Shown: positions 23,852 through 33,089, counted from the first letter of the stretch. The stretch is DNA of 64,000 nt from Rariglobus sp041662485 (GCA_041662485.1 JBAZSJ010000006.1:1-64000), one strand, 5' to 3'. The notes: generated from the sequence alone by a model not told the origin. Program-made: numbers and translations.

Positions 23852-25636
23852 ATGCATACGTCACCCCACACCCTCCGTCCTTTCCTCCCTCGCGCCCTCG
23901 CGGCGCCGTTCTCCTTCCCGCTTTCAAAACTGTTTCTCCTTCTCGGCTTCGCCGCCACCACGGCGACCGCCACCAGTTACTACGTCGATCCCGCCACCGG
24001 CAGCATGAGCAACCCCGGCACGAGCCAGTTGCCGTGGAGCACGCTTGAGGCCGTCTTCAACGCGGGAAAACCCTTCGTCGCCGGCGATGTGATCTATCTG
24101 CGCAACGGCTATCACGGTGCTCCGATGGTTCGCGGGTTCAACACCGGCACCGTCACCATCCAGCCGCAGAGCGGGCATACCCCAAAGCTTAAATACCTGG
24201 ATACGCTCAACGCCTCCCACTGGACGATTTCCGACCTCGACATCAGTCCGTTCTACGCGGGCACGACCCTGACAAACGCCAACTACCTGTGCTTCATCCG
24301 GCCCAGCTGCAGCTACATCACCGTCCAAAACTGCCGGCTCAACTCGGTCGCCGACACCGTGGACGTGAAGCTCTGGTCGGTCGCGGATTGGGGCGTGGCG
24401 GCCGATGGCGCGAGAGTCGAAGGCCCGCACTCCCAGTTTATCAACAATACCCTGACCAACGTGAATTTCGGCATCAGGGTCATGCAGACCGCCCCCGATT
24501 CGCTCATCACGGGCAACCGCATCACCAACTTCAGCAAGGACGGCATGATCGGCTTGGCGGACAACTGCGAGTTCAGCTACAACACCGTGCTGAATTCCTA
24601 TTTGGAACTGGCGGTCGATCCCAACCACGACGACGGGTTCCAGAGCTGGGCGACCAACGCGGCCTCGGTCGTGTCCAACATCACCCTGCGTGGAAACATT
24701 TTCATCAGCTGCACCGATCCGGCCCAGCCGCACAAGGGGGACATGCAGGGCATCGGTTGTTTCAACGGCATGTATAGCGGCTGGATCGTGGAAAACAACG
24801 TGGTCGCCGCCTGCATGATCAACGGCATCGCCTTTAGCGGCGCGACCAACTGCAGGATCGTGAACAACACGGTGGTTAAAAACCCTCTGAACCCGACAGG
24901 CGACACGCCCTACATCCGCATTGATCCCAAGCCGGGCGGGACCCCGGTCTCCACGGACAACACGGTCAGAAACAACTTCGCCCCCAACTGGTGGTTCACC
25001 GGCACCTACACCGCCGATCACAACATCACCCTGAACGCCGCCAATTACTCCGCGCATTTCGTCGATTACCCGAACCTCGACCTTCATCTGAAAACCGGAA
25101 GCTCCGCGATCAATGCCGGCTCCTCCACGCTGGCCCCAGCCATCGACTGCGACCAACTCCCCCGTTCCGCCCCCTATGACATCGGGGCCTTTGAATACCG
25201 GACCGCCAACGTCCACGGCGGCACCTGGTCGTTGAAGAGCGTCCTGACTTCAACCAAGAGCTACTCCAACGCTTCGCAAGCTCCCACCGGCATCCCCGCC
25301 GCGACCACCTATGTCGGCAGCATCTGGATCAAGGGCTCGGGCTCCGTCCAGTTGAAGGTTCTGGCGGGAGCCTGGGGTGCCGCCCTAGCGACCGTTCAGT
25401 GCAACGCCACTTCCACCTGGACCCAGGTCACCACGCCCGCCTTCAGCACCGATGCGAACACCCAGCTGACCTTCGTCCTGCAGGACCAATACGGCACCGC
25501 CGGCACGATCTACATAGATGACGCGTTTCTCGGCGTAAGCGGCGGCGCCAACAAGCTGGCCAACCCCGGCTTTGAGAGCGGCACCTCATCATGGGGCATC
25601 AGCAACAACACGATCTGGAGCATCGGCCAATTCTGA
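23852..25636 (+). CDS. Right-handed beta-helix polysaccharide lyase-like protein
   Basis: A 594-residue exported protein with an N-terminal signal segment (hydrophobic stretch about residues 24-40, ending TATA). Residues about 45-450 show the repeated N/V-rich turns of a right-handed parallel beta-helix, e.g. YITVQNCRL, SQFINNTLTNV, SLITGNRITNF, CEFSYNTVLNS, WIVENNVVAAC and CRIVNNTVVKN. This fold is used by pectate, alginate and chondroitin lyases. The C-terminal 140 residues form a beta-sandwich, probably carbohydrate binding, ending in a LANPGFESGTSSW module start. I cannot name catalytic residues, so lyase activity is inferred from fold and context. It follows the NodB-like gene by 54 bases, with a REP hairpin between them. 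Confidence 0.72.
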   Translation: MHTSPHTLRPFLPRALAAPFSFPLSKLFLLLGFAATTATATSYYVDPATGSMSNPGTSQLPWSTLEAVFNAGKPFVAGDVIYLRNGYHGAPMVRGFNTGTVTIQPQSGHTPKLKYLDTLNASHWTISDLDISPFYAGTTLTNANYLCFIRPSCSYITVQNCRLNSVADTVDVKLWSVADWGVAADGARVEGPHSQFINNTLTNVNFGIRVMQTAPDSLITGNRITNFSKDGMIGLADNCEFSYNTVLNSYLELAVDPNHDDGFQSWATNAASVVSNITLRGNIFISCTDPAQPHKGDMQGIGCFNGMYSGWIVENNVVAACMINGIAFSGATNCRIVNNTVVKNPLNPTGDTPYIRIDPKPGGTPVSTDNTVRNNFAPNWWFTGTYTADHNITLNAANYSAHFVDYPNLDLHLKTGSSAINAGSSTLAPAIDCDQLPRSAPYDIGAFEYRTANVHGGTWSLKSVLTSTKSYSNASQAPTGIPAATTYVGSIWIKGSGSVQLKVLAGAWGAALATVQCNATSTWTQVTTPAFSTDANTQLTFVLQDQYGTAGTIYIDDAFLGVSGGANKLANPGFESGTSSWGISNNTIWSIGQF

Positions 25637-25700
25637 CAAATCCGTCCGACACCACGCCCCACCGATCCAACCCTCTTCAATTCTTTACCCGCCACATTCC

Positions 25701-27032
25701 ATGAAAACCCCAGCCTCAACCGCCACCCGTCTCGCCGCCGCCTGCGCCCTCGCCACGCTGCTGTCCGTCTCGCTTCCCCTCGCCTCCGCCGACATCCTCA
25801 CATGGGACAGCGGCGGCCTGGCCCCCGCTTCGCCCAACAATGCGGCGGGAACCTGGAATCTTACCAACGCCTACTGGAGCAACGGCTCGACGGATTCCGC
25901 ATGGGTCAACGCCAACAACGACACCGCCTCCTTCGGCGGCACCACCGCCTACACGGTCACCATCGGCTCCGGCATCGCGATCACGGCGGGCGGATTGACG
26001 ACCACCAACGCCGGCACGGTCACCATCTCCGCCGGCAACGGTTCCTCGTCGCTTACTTTGGCCGGCGCCACGCCGACCATCGGCGGCGCCGGCACCTTCA
26101 CTTTGAACATCGCGATCCAAGGATCCGACGGGCTGGCCAAGACGGGCAATGGCACCCTGCGCTTCAACACCGCCGCCACCTACACGGGAAACACCTCGAC
26201 CAGCGGCGGCCAGATCGTCCTGGCCGCGGCCAACGCTCTGCCCGCGACCACCCAGCTGGCCATGTCGAACACCGGTCTTGTAACCATGCAGAACAATCAG
26301 TCTCTCGCGGGACTGAGCGGCCTCTCGACAAACACCATTCGTAACACCACCGCCTCGAACTGGACCCTCACGATCACCGGCGGCACCAACGCCTTTGCCG
26401 GCACCCTCTCGGAAACCTCCACCGGCACCCTCGCCCTGACCAATTCCGGAGGCACTCTCGCCCTGACCGGCACCAACAACTACAAAGGCGCCACCATTGT
26501 CTCCGGCGGCTCGCTCAGCTTCGGCTCTAACCTCGTCAACAGCAGCTCCGTCACCGTCTCCGGCGGCACGCTCACCAGCACCGTCGCCAACGTGAACCTC
26601 GGCAAGGGCGCCGTCTCCATGGGCTCCGGTGCCATCACGCCGCGCGGTGTCGGCACGGCCGGCACCTTCACGCTCGACGCCAATCAAAACTTCGTCACCA
26701 CCGGCGGCACGCTCAACTTCGACTTGGTCAGCTCGTCGAATTTCGACCAGATCATCAGCCTGGGCTCCGGCGCCTTCAGTCTCACCGGCACAACCCTCGC
26801 CCTCAGCGGCCTCACCTCCGTCGCCGGCACCTACCAGCTATTCAGCGGCTTCACCTCCGGCTCCGTATCCAGTCTCACCATCACCGGCCTCACCGGCGGC
26901 TACTCTGGTTCCCTCGACAACACCGGTCTCCTCACCGTCACCGCCATCCCCGAGCCCTCCACCTACGCCGCCCTCGCCGGCGCGGCCATCCTCGGCATCG
27001 CCGCCATTCGCCGCCGCAAAACCCGCGCATAA
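25701..27032 (+). CDS. PATR-repeat PEP-CTERM protein
   Basis: A 443-residue exported protein. A signal peptide (about 1-30, SLPLASA) is followed by a low-complexity, Gly/Thr/Ser/Asn-rich region of autotransporter-associated strand repeats. Two are clear: LAKTGNGTLRFNTAATYTGN and SGGTLALTGTNNYKGATIVSGGSL. The C-terminus is a PEP-CTERM sorting tag: AIPEPSTYAAL, a hydrophobic helix, then RRRK. An exosortase would cleave there, but none is encoded in the window. The last 150 residues are nearly the same as in the protein at 39405. The ATG at 25701 gives the signal peptide and matches the paralogue at 37734. The stop TAA shares a base with the next ATG (TAATG). Confidence 0.88.
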   Translation: MKTPASTATRLAAACALATLLSVSLPLASADILTWDSGGLAPASPNNAAGTWNLTNAYWSNGSTDSAWVNANNDTASFGGTTAYTVTIGSGIAITAGGLTTTNAGTVTISAGNGSSSLTLAGATPTIGGAGTFTLNIAIQGSDGLAKTGNGTLRFNTAATYTGNTSTSGGQIVLAAANALPATTQLAMSNTGLVTMQNNQSLAGLSGLSTNTIRNTTASNWTLTITGGTNAFAGTLSETSTGTLALTNSGGTLALTGTNNYKGATIVSGGSLSFGSNLVNSSSVTVSGGTLTSTVANVNLGKGAVSMGSGAITPRGVGTAGTFTLDANQNFVTTGGTLNFDLVSSSNFDQIISLGSGAFSLTGTTLALSGLTSVAGTYQLFSGFTSGSVSSLTITGLTGGYSGSLDNTGLLTVTAIPEPSTYAALAGAAILGIAAIRRRKTRA

Positions 27033-28669
27033 TGCCCCGCTGGAAAATATCCGCCGTCACCCTCCTCCTCCTTCTCGGCGGCGGTCTTCAGGCGGCGGCC
27101 CCTTGGCGTTCATCGCTGTATCCGGAAAACTGGAAGCCCGGTTACACCGATGACGCAGGGCGGTTTCTCCACGACTTCTCCCATGCCGGTTACCACTCGG
27201 GAAACATCGCCATCCCCGACCGCACCGCTCCCGCAACCGACGTCACCCGTCCGCCCTACAACGCGGACGCCTCCGGCAAAACCGACACCACCCGGGCCAT
27301 CCAGCAGGCCATCGATGCCGTGGGCCAATCCGGCGGCGGCATCGTTTATCTGCCGGCGGGCAGCTACCGGATCTCCCCGCAAGGCGCCGACACCTTCGCC
27401 CTGAGGATTCGGGATGATCATGTGATCCTGCGCGGAGCAGGGGCCGACCGCACCTTCCTCTTCAACACAGCCGTGAAGATGCGAGGCAAACAGGTGATCA
27501 GCCTCGAATCGCGCGCCCGCGCGTGGTGGAACACCGGCTCAGGCGATCCGCAAGGCGTCGCCTTGTCCGCCGACCTGCCGGGATCTTCCACGGTCATCCC
27601 CGTAACCGACGTCACACCGTTCGCCGCCGGCGAGTTGATCGCCATCCGTAACACCATCACCCAATCCTACATCGACCGGCTCGGAATGACCGGGAAATGG
27701 CGCGCGGACGATCCCGCCAACCGCCCGCTGGCCTACTGCCGGCGCATCGTTTCGATCGACCTGAAAAACAAAACCCTGACGGTCGACATTCCCGTGCGCG
27801 GATTCCTTTACGCCTCCGACCGGGCCCGCGTCGTCAAGACCTCGGGCCACATGCTCACCGAAGTCGGCCTGGAAGATTTTTCCATAGGCATGCTCCAGAA
27901 TCCCGGCACCACCCTCGACGACGGCGCCTACGACAAACCCGGCACCGCCGCCTACGAAGTCCACGGCTCGATCGTCCTCTCGCTCTCCTTCGTCGAAAAC
28001 GCCTGGGTCCGGCGCATCCGCACCTACTCCCCGGAAGGCAACGATGCAAAAGTCCACGTTCTCTCCAACGTCCTTCGCCTCTGGAACACGCGCCTGGTCA
28101 CCGTCTCGGACTGCGATTTCAAGTTTCCCCAATATCGCGGCGGCGCCGGCAACGGCTACCTCTACTGCCTCAATGCGCAGGACAACCTGATCCGCGACTG
28201 CCGCGCCGAGGGCGGCCGGCACAATTACGACTTCGGCACCATGGCCGCCAGCGGCAACGTCATCCTCGATTGCACGGCCAAGGACGGCGACCTCGCGTCC
28301 GATTTTCACATGTATCTTTCTCTGGCCAACCTCATCGACAACCTGACCTGCGACGGCGATTTCATCGAGGCCCGCGCGCTCCGCCCCTGGGGCGGGCCCA
28401 TGCACGGCGTCACCACCACGCAGTCCGTTTTCTGGAACACCTGCGGCCTGCGCTACGCCGCGAAGCGTCTCGGCGACTCGCCCGCCGTCGTCTACTCGCA
28501 CCAATTCGGCGACGGCTACGTCATCGGCACGCGGGGCCCCGCCAGCAACGTGGACTCCGACGACTTCGTCGAAGGTGTCGGCAACGGCGACTCGCTCCAG
28601 CCGCGCTCCCTTTATCTCGATCAACTCGGCCGCCGCCTCGGACGAACGACCACGCCTCATTCTCCATGA
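27032..28669 (+). CDS. Secreted pectate-lyase-superfamily beta-helix protein
   Basis: A 545-residue exported protein. A signal peptide (about 1-22, GGGLQAAA) is followed by the opening of the pectate lyase 3 / GH28-like family: YNADASGKTDTTRAIQQAIDAVGQSGGGIVYLPAGSYRIS (residues about 76-115). Beta-helix turns continue to about residue 480 (VILRGAGADRTFLF, WVRRIRTYS, LVTVSDCDFKF, NLIRDCRAEG, NVILDCTAKDG, NLIDNLTCDG). It probably cleaves or binds an acidic polysaccharide outside the cell. Catalytic residues cannot be assigned by eye. It is translationally coupled to the PEP-CTERM gene before it (TAATG) and to the dehydrogenase after it (ATGA), so all three are one operon. Confidence 0.82.
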   Translation: MPRWKISAVTLLLLLGGGLQAAAPWRSSLYPENWKPGYTDDAGRFLHDFSHAGYHSGNIAIPDRTAPATDVTRPPYNADASGKTDTTRAIQQAIDAVGQSGGGIVYLPAGSYRISPQGADTFALRIRDDHVILRGAGADRTFLFNTAVKMRGKQVISLESRARAWWNTGSGDPQGVALSADLPGSSTVIPVTDVTPFAAGELIAIRNTITQSYIDRLGMTGKWRADDPANRPLAYCRRIVSIDLKNKTLTVDIPVRGFLYASDRARVVKTSGHMLTEVGLEDFSIGMLQNPGTTLDDGAYDKPGTAAYEVHGSIVLSLSFVENAWVRRIRTYSPEGNDAKVHVLSNVLRLWNTRLVTVSDCDFKFPQYRGGAGNGYLYCLNAQDNLIRDCRAEGGRHNYDFGTMAASGNVILDCTAKDGDLASDFHMYLSLANLIDNLTCDGDFIEARALRPWGGPMHGVTTTQSVFWNTCGLRYAAKRLGDSPAVVYSHQFGDGYVIGTRGPASNVDSDDFVEGVGNGDSLQPRSLYLDQLGRRLGRTTTPHSP

Positions 28670-29721
28670 ATTCACTGCTCGAAACCAAACCCGCCGTCGC
28701 CCCCCGCGTCGGCGAAGAACGCATTCTCTTCTCCGTAGGCCCCCTGGAAAAAAGCCTTTTCCTGCCGCAGGCCGACCTGACGCGCTTCCACGATCAGGAT
28801 TGCGTTCACATCAATCCGGACGGGATCGGCGCAGCCGACTGGGAGGCAACCTTGCGCAGGCACCGGCCCACCGTGCTGGTCTCCGCCTGGAACACCCCGC
28901 CTATCCCCGTCTCGTGGATCGAATCCGACGACTTCACGCTGCGCTATCTCTGCAACATCACCGGCTCCGTAAAAACGGTCGCTCCCCGCGTCCTTTTTTC
29001 ACGCGGGGTCCGCGTGACGAATTGGGGTGCCATCATCAACCACACCATCGCGGAGCACGCCCTGCTAATGGTGCTGTCCCTGTTGCGCAACACCGCGGCC
29101 TGGCCGGCCGCCACCGCATCGGGCCGTTACAGTGCCCAGCTCATGCCCGTCCTCCGCACCCGCTCTCTCCGCGGCAAACGCGTCGGACTGCACGGCTTCG
29201 GCGCCATCGCCCGGGAAATCGTCGCATTGCTCAAACCCTTCCAGGTGGAAATCGCCGCGTGCTCGCACGGCGTTCCCCGCGCCTTCTTCGAGGCGCACGG
29301 CGTCGAGCCCTTCGCCGATCTCGAATCGTTGTTCGCGCGCAGCGACGTGCTGATCGAATGCGAAAGCCTCACCCCTCACAGCCGCGGCAGCGTGACCGCC
29401 GACGTGCTGGCCCGTCTCCCCCATGACGCCGTGTTCGTCAACGTGGGCCGCGGCCTGGTCGTGGACGAGGCCGCGCTGGCCCGCCTCGCCTCCGAAAAAC
29501 AGCTCCGCGTCGGCCTCGATGTTTTCCACCAGGAGCCGCTGCCGCCGGATTCCCCGCTCGCCAAGATTCCCGGCCTGCTGATCTCGCCGCACATCGCCGG
29601 CCCCACCTGGGACACCTTCCCCAGTTGCGGAGACCATGCGCTTGGAAATCTCCACCGGTATCTCGACCGCGAGCCGCTGACCGACGAGGTCACACTCGAG
29701 ATCTACGACCGCGCGACCTAG
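28666..29721 (+). CDS. D-2-hydroxyacid dehydrogenase (cassette 1)
   Basis: A 351-residue cytoplasmic NAD(P)-dependent dehydrogenase of the D-isomer-specific family. The nucleotide fold has VGLHGFGAIAREI. The catalytic residues are in place: arginine in VNVGRGLVVDEAAL, glutamate in DVFHQEPLPPDSPL and histidine in SPHIAGPTWDTF. It would reduce a 2-keto acid or oxidise a 2-hydroxy acid, perhaps a uronate breakdown product given the lyases upstream; that substrate is inference. The ATG at 28666 overlaps the stop of the beta-helix gene as ATGA. Two paralogues (31803 and 60433) share the unusual C-terminal ending EIYDR(A/S)T or EIFDRST. Confidence 0.88.
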   Translation: MNSLLETKPAVAPRVGEERILFSVGPLEKSLFLPQADLTRFHDQDCVHINPDGIGAADWEATLRRHRPTVLVSAWNTPPIPVSWIESDDFTLRYLCNITGSVKTVAPRVLFSRGVRVTNWGAIINHTIAEHALLMVLSLLRNTAAWPAATASGRYSAQLMPVLRTRSLRGKRVGLHGFGAIAREIVALLKPFQVEIAACSHGVPRAFFEAHGVEPFADLESLFARSDVLIECESLTPHSRGSVTADVLARLPHDAVFVNVGRGLVVDEAALARLASEKQLRVGLDVFHQEPLPPDSPLAKIPGLLISPHIAGPTWDTFPSCGDHALGNLHRYLDREPLTDEVTLEIYDRAT

Positions 29722-29788
29722 ACGCCAATTGCGGCCGCGCCCGTGCCGGGCGTGTTCCGAGATGCCCGATGATTTCGATCCGCACGCC

Positions 29789-30478
29789 TCACGGCACGTT
29801 CGTCACCGTAAGCGCGCCGATCTTCACCTCGGACTGGCCCTCGCCCGGACGGCGGACGCTGCGGAACATCAGGTAGGGCGACGCGCCCGTCCACGCGGCG
29901 ACGTTGAAGGCCTCCGTCCATTTGCCCGCGCCCGAAAATTCCTGCGCCGCGTCCGTTCCCTTGATGCTGAAATCCGTCGCCGAAAACCGCAGCTTCAGGT
30001 TCTTCAGGGGCGGCGTGAGCTTGGTGGCCAGGGTGTGGATCGTCGCCTCCTTGGTGCCGACCGCGCCGCACATGAGGAGCAGGTTGCCGTTGTCGCTCAG
30101 GCGCAGCTTGAGGTAGCTGCTCGAGTTGCCCTCGCCCGGCGAGTTGGCCGAAAAAATCATCACCATCACGCTGTCGCCCGGCGCCGCCGTGCCGCCCACC
30201 GCCACGTCGCGCAGCTCGATCTCGAGCGGCTTCGCAGTAAAATCCAGCCTGGGATCGCCGGCCTTCATCACGAAGACGGAGTTGGCGTAGCCCGTGTTCA
30301 TCCCGGAAGCGGTCAACACCAGCGATCCGTCCGCGACCGTGACGCTCGCATCCGCCTTCCATTTTTCCGACGCCGGAAGCTTGTCGAACGGCTCGGAGAG
30401 AATCGGCGCCGCGTTCAGGGACAGGACGGAGGCCGCGAGAAACAGGCCGGTTTTAAAAAATAGGATCGGGGTTTTCAT
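29789..30478 (-). CDS. Exported concanavalin-A-like hypothetical protein
   Basis: A 229-residue exported protein that I do not recognise by name. The signal peptide is residues about 1-23 (LFLAASVLSLNAA). The rest alternates short strands (ADASVTVADGSLVLTASG, FTAKPLEIELRDVAVGG, DSVMVMIFSAN, SSYLKLRLSDNGNLLLM, LKNLKLRFSATDFSIKG) like a beta-sandwich of the LamG/concanavalin A type, and it ends VKIGALTVTNVP. The ATG at 30478 is preferred over a longer frame because the signal peptide starts there. It is convergent with the dehydrogenase at 28666 and divergent from the lacI gene at 30612, with a LacI-type operator between them. A carbohydrate-binding role is plausible but unproven. Confidence 0.7.
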   Translation of the reverse strand: MKTPILFFKTGLFLAASVLSLNAAPILSEPFDKLPASEKWKADASVTVADGSLVLTASGMNTGYANSVFVMKAGDPRLDFTAKPLEIELRDVAVGGTAAPGDSVMVMIFSANSPGEGNSSSYLKLRLSDNGNLLLMCGAVGTKEATIHTLATKLTPPLKNLKLRFSATDFSIKGTDAAQEFSGAGKWTEAFNVAAWTGASPYLMFRSVRRPGEGQSEVKIGALTVTNVP

Positions 30479-30591
30479 GGGTTTTGGGGGCAAAAGCATT
30501 CGTTGCCAAAAGGAGCCAAGCCTCCGCGGGAGCGCATTGGCGAAGCCCGAACAGTCTTTCATTTTTCATTTGCCGCAACAAGAGCACAGTC

Positions 30592-30607
30592 GCTTACACG
30601 GGTGAGC
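30592..30607 (+). promoter_or_regulatory. LacI-type operator, copy 1
   Basis: GCTTACACGGGTGAGC, a 16-base near-palindrome with a central CG, four bases before the ATG of the lacI gene at 30612. It matches the site at 31740-31755 (reverse strand) at 15 of 16 positions. The placement suggests autoregulation by the encoded LacI protein, and possibly control of the divergent gene ending at 29789. Confidence 0.7.
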
Positions 30608-30611
30608 TGTC

Positions 30612-31658
30612 ATGAAACCCGCCCGCCGCGTCACCCAGCAGGACATCGCCCGCGCCGCCGGGGTGAACCGCGCCACCGTCTCCCTGGCCCTGCACTCCAG
30701 CCCGAGCATTCCCGCCGTCACGCGGGAGCGCATCATGGCGCTGGCGAAAAAACTCGGCTACGAACCCGATCCCATGCTCTCGGCGCTGGCCAATTACCGG
30801 CATGGCAAACGGCCCGCCAAGTTTCACGGCACCCTCGGCTGGCTGGCGCACACCACGCCGGAACTCGGCTGGCGCGACATTCCCCATTTTGTGACTTACC
30901 TCGAAGCCGCCTCCGCCCAGGCGGAATCCCACGGCTACCGGGTCGAGGTCATCGACCTGCACGACATGGGCATCAACTGGCCGCGCGCCGCGGTCGTCGC
31001 CAAATCGCGCGGCATCGACGGCGTGCTCCTCTGCCCCCAGCCCTTCCCCGATACGAATCTGGATCATTTTCCCTGGCACGACTTCGCCGCCGTCACCTTC
31101 GGCTACACCATGACGCGGCCCAAGCTGCACATGATCGCCTCGGCTCACTACGCCGCGACCTTCCAAACCATGACCGAGCTGTATGCCAGAGGCTACCGGC
31201 GCATCGGGTTTGTGTTCACCCGCCAGCACGACCAGCGCACCAATCACACCCACCTCGCCGGCTATCTCACCGCGCGCGAGCTGCACGATTCCCACATCAA
31301 CCTGCCGCCCTTCATCAACGAGGCCGACGATTCCTCCCGGTCCGCCCTCTGGCACTGGTTCGATCGCTACAAGCCGGATGCGATCATCACCGGCGACCGG
31401 CATTTCGAGCGGGTTCTTCAGGAGCGAAACCTCAAGGCCCCCGACGACATCGGTCTGGCCTGCCCGGGCTTGGCCGACGCCACCGGCACGACGGCCGGCA
31501 TCTGCGAGGACAATCGGCAGCTCGGCCGCATCGCCGTGGATTTTCTGGTCTCGATGCTGCACCGCGGAGAACGCGGCATCCCCGACCATCCGCAACAGCT
31601 TCTCGTCCCCGGCACCTGGACGTCGGGCCGCACGCTGCGCCCGTTGCCCAGCGACTAG
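30612..31658 (+). CDS. LacI-family regulator (with repeated operator)
   Basis: A 348-residue LacI-type regulator. The helix-turn-helix is VTQQDIARAAGVNRATVSLALHSS, and the hinge region reads YEPDPMLSALANYR, the altered form also seen in its two paralogues. The ligand domain spans about residues 70-340 (GTLGWLAHT, ARGYRRIGFVF, PDAIITGDRHF, DIGLACPG, EDNRQLGRIAVDFLVSMLHRGERG). It is more distant from the other two LacI proteins than they are from each other. A palindrome with central CG lies just before its ATG and a 15/16 copy lies before the dehydrogenase gene downstream. This makes a simple regulator-target pair likely. Confidence 0.9.
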   Translation: MKPARRVTQQDIARAAGVNRATVSLALHSSPSIPAVTRERIMALAKKLGYEPDPMLSALANYRHGKRPAKFHGTLGWLAHTTPELGWRDIPHFVTYLEAASAQAESHGYRVEVIDLHDMGINWPRAAVVAKSRGIDGVLLCPQPFPDTNLDHFPWHDFAAVTFGYTMTRPKLHMIASAHYAATFQTMTELYARGYRRIGFVFTRQHDQRTNHTHLAGYLTARELHDSHINLPPFINEADDSSRSALWHWFDRYKPDAIITGDRHFERVLQERNLKAPDDIGLACPGLADATGTTAGICEDNRQLGRIAVDFLVSMLHRGERGIPDHPQQLLVPGTWTSGRTLRPLPSD

Positions 31659-31667
31659 AACTCCGAT

Positions 31668-31729
31668 GTAGGCCCGAACGCCGGTCGGGCTGATTGGAGC
31701 CAAGGCCCCCGACCAGCGGTCGGGGCTAC
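31668..31729. repeat. REPIN (paired REP hairpins), GCCCGA core
   Basis: Two inverted REP-like hairpins. The left one is GTAG followed by GCCCGA-N7-TCGGGC (31668-31690). The right one reads from 31729 on the minus strand as GTAG followed by a CCCCGACC...GGTCGGGG hairpin. It lies between the lacI gene and the dehydrogenase. Confidence 0.7.
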
Positions 31730-31734
31730 ATCCG

Positions 31735-31760
31735 CCCTTGCTCACCCGTGTGAGCAAGGG
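31735..31760. promoter_or_regulatory. LacI-type operator, copy 2, inside an 11-bp stem
   Basis: The palindrome GCTCACCCGTGTGAGC at 31740-31755, with central CG, is the second copy of the operator found before the lacI gene. It is extended to a perfect 11-bp stem, 31735-31745 with 31750-31760, with loop CCGT. It lies 42 bases before the dehydrogenase ATG at 31803, where a bound repressor would block transcription. It could also work as a hairpin in the lacI message. Confidence 0.68.
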
Positions 31761-31802
31761 CCGTCTCGTGCCCCGCCGCGCGCTCTGGGAGAAGCGTGAG
31801 AG

Positions 31803-32849
31803 ATGACCCCTCTGACGCAAACCGACGTCCTTGCCGCCACGGCCACCGCCGTTCCCACACCGCGCATTCTCTTCGCCCTCGCCGAGGACGAACGGAATCT
31901 CTTTTTCCCCGGCGAGCTGCCTTCCGGTTCCGTCTGGGAAAACCCGCGCGGCCTGGGACCGGGCAGTTGGAATCGCCTGCTGGAACACCACCGGCCCCGT
32001 GTTCTTGTCACAGGCTGGTCCACTCCGGCGATCGACTCCGCCCAGACCACCCTCCCCGGACACGGCGGTTCCATAGACTACGTCTGCCATGCCTCCGGCT
32101 CCGTCCGGCATCTCGTGACGCGCGAGCAACTGGCGGCCGGCCTGAAAACCACCAACTGGGGCTCGCTCGTCGCCCCCGTGGTCGCCGAACACGCCCTGCT
32201 GTTGATCATGGCGTCCTTGCGCCAGCTCCCTTTCTGGCGCGAACACATGCTGCTCCCGGCGACCACGCAAAGAAAACACCTGATGACGCGGACCCTCCAC
32301 GGAAAACGCGTGGCCATCCACGGCTTCGGCGTCATCGCCCGAGAACTCATCCGGCTGCTCCATCCGTTCAACGTCTCCGTCACCGTTTTTTCCGCGGGCG
32401 TCCCCGAATCACTGATACGCGAGCATGGAGCCGCTCCGGCGGCCTCGCTGCTCGCGCTCGCCCAAGGCTCGGAGATTTTCGTGACATGCGAGGCCCTCAC
32501 GCCGGCCTCCCGCAAAGCCATCGCCGCCCCGGTGCTCGCCGCCCTCCAGGAAGGCGCGGTGTTCGTCAACGTGGGCCGCGGAGCGGTCGTGGACGAAGCC
32601 GCCCTCGCCGAAGCCGCCCAAAACCGCGGCCTGCGGATCGCGAGCGACGTGTTCGCCAACGAGCCGCTCCACCCCGATTCGCCGTTCTTCCAGCTTCCGG
32701 ATGCGATCCTGTCCCCCCACATCGCCGGGCCGACCCGCGATTATTTCGCCGTCTGCGGCCGGCACGCGCTGCGCAATATCGCCCGCTACCTCTCCGGGAA
32801 GACTCCGGAGGGCCTCATCACGCCCGAGATCTTTGACCGCTCCACATAG
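31803..32849 (+). CDS. D-2-hydroxyacid dehydrogenase (LacI-linked)
   Basis: A 348-residue member of the D-isomer-specific 2-hydroxyacid dehydrogenases. It has VAIHGFGVIAREL for NAD binding, arginine in VNVGRGAVVDEAAL, glutamate in DVFANEPLHPDSPF and histidine in SPHIAGPTRDYF. It is paralogous to the genes at 28666 and 60433, with a diverged N-terminal 100 residues that may set substrate choice. It stands alone behind the lacI gene, with the second operator copy 42 bases before its ATG, so it is the most direct target of that regulator. A REPIN separates it from the next lacI gene. The substrate is unknown. Confidence 0.88.
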   Translation: MTPLTQTDVLAATATAVPTPRILFALAEDERNLFFPGELPSGSVWENPRGLGPGSWNRLLEHHRPRVLVTGWSTPAIDSAQTTLPGHGGSIDYVCHASGSVRHLVTREQLAAGLKTTNWGSLVAPVVAEHALLLIMASLRQLPFWREHMLLPATTQRKHLMTRTLHGKRVAIHGFGVIARELIRLLHPFNVSVTVFSAGVPESLIREHGAAPAASLLALAQGSEIFVTCEALTPASRKAIAAPVLAALQEGAVFVNVGRGAVVDEAALAEAAQNRGLRIASDVFANEPLHPDSPFFQLPDAILSPHIAGPTRDYFAVCGRHALRNIARYLSGKTPEGLITPEIFDRST

Positions 32850-32880
32850 CATCCAGTAATATAAAAATTTTCTGTTTTAT

Positions 32881-32961
32881 GTAGGGCCTCACCTTGCGTG
32901 AGGCCGCGATGTCTTTTTGCCTACGCAAGCCGCACCGGCCCGACACAAGGTCGGGCCCTAC
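32881..32961. repeat. REPIN, GGCCTCAC/GGCCCGAC cores
   Basis: GTAG and a GGCCTCAC-CTTGC-GTGAGGCC hairpin at the left end. On the minus strand from 32961 there is GTAG with a GGCCCGAC-CTTGT-GTCGGGCC hairpin. The two arms share their frame (GTAGGGCC...GGCC with a CTTG loop) but have different stems. It lies between the dehydrogenase and the third lacI gene. Confidence 0.72.
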
Positions 32962-33089
32962 ACCCCGAACTTTATCGTGCCATGGCATACTAGGCGCCGC
33001 CGGCACGCGTTTGATTTGTTCGCTTGTTTTCCAAGCTTCCCCTTGAGTGACGGCCGGCGCCCCCTCAACCCCGTTCACCACCCGAAACC

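Noticed and set aside
27697..28665. Upstream extension of the dehydrogenase reading frame into the beta-helix gene
   Set aside because: The extension is Arg/Pro/His-rich shadow sequence. The dehydrogenase fold starts at 28666, where an ATGA overlap gives a natural start.
32979..32988. TGCCATGGCA palindrome upstream of the third lacI gene, considered as its operator
   Set aside because: Only ten bases long, not repeated elsewhere in the window, and 100 bases from the start.
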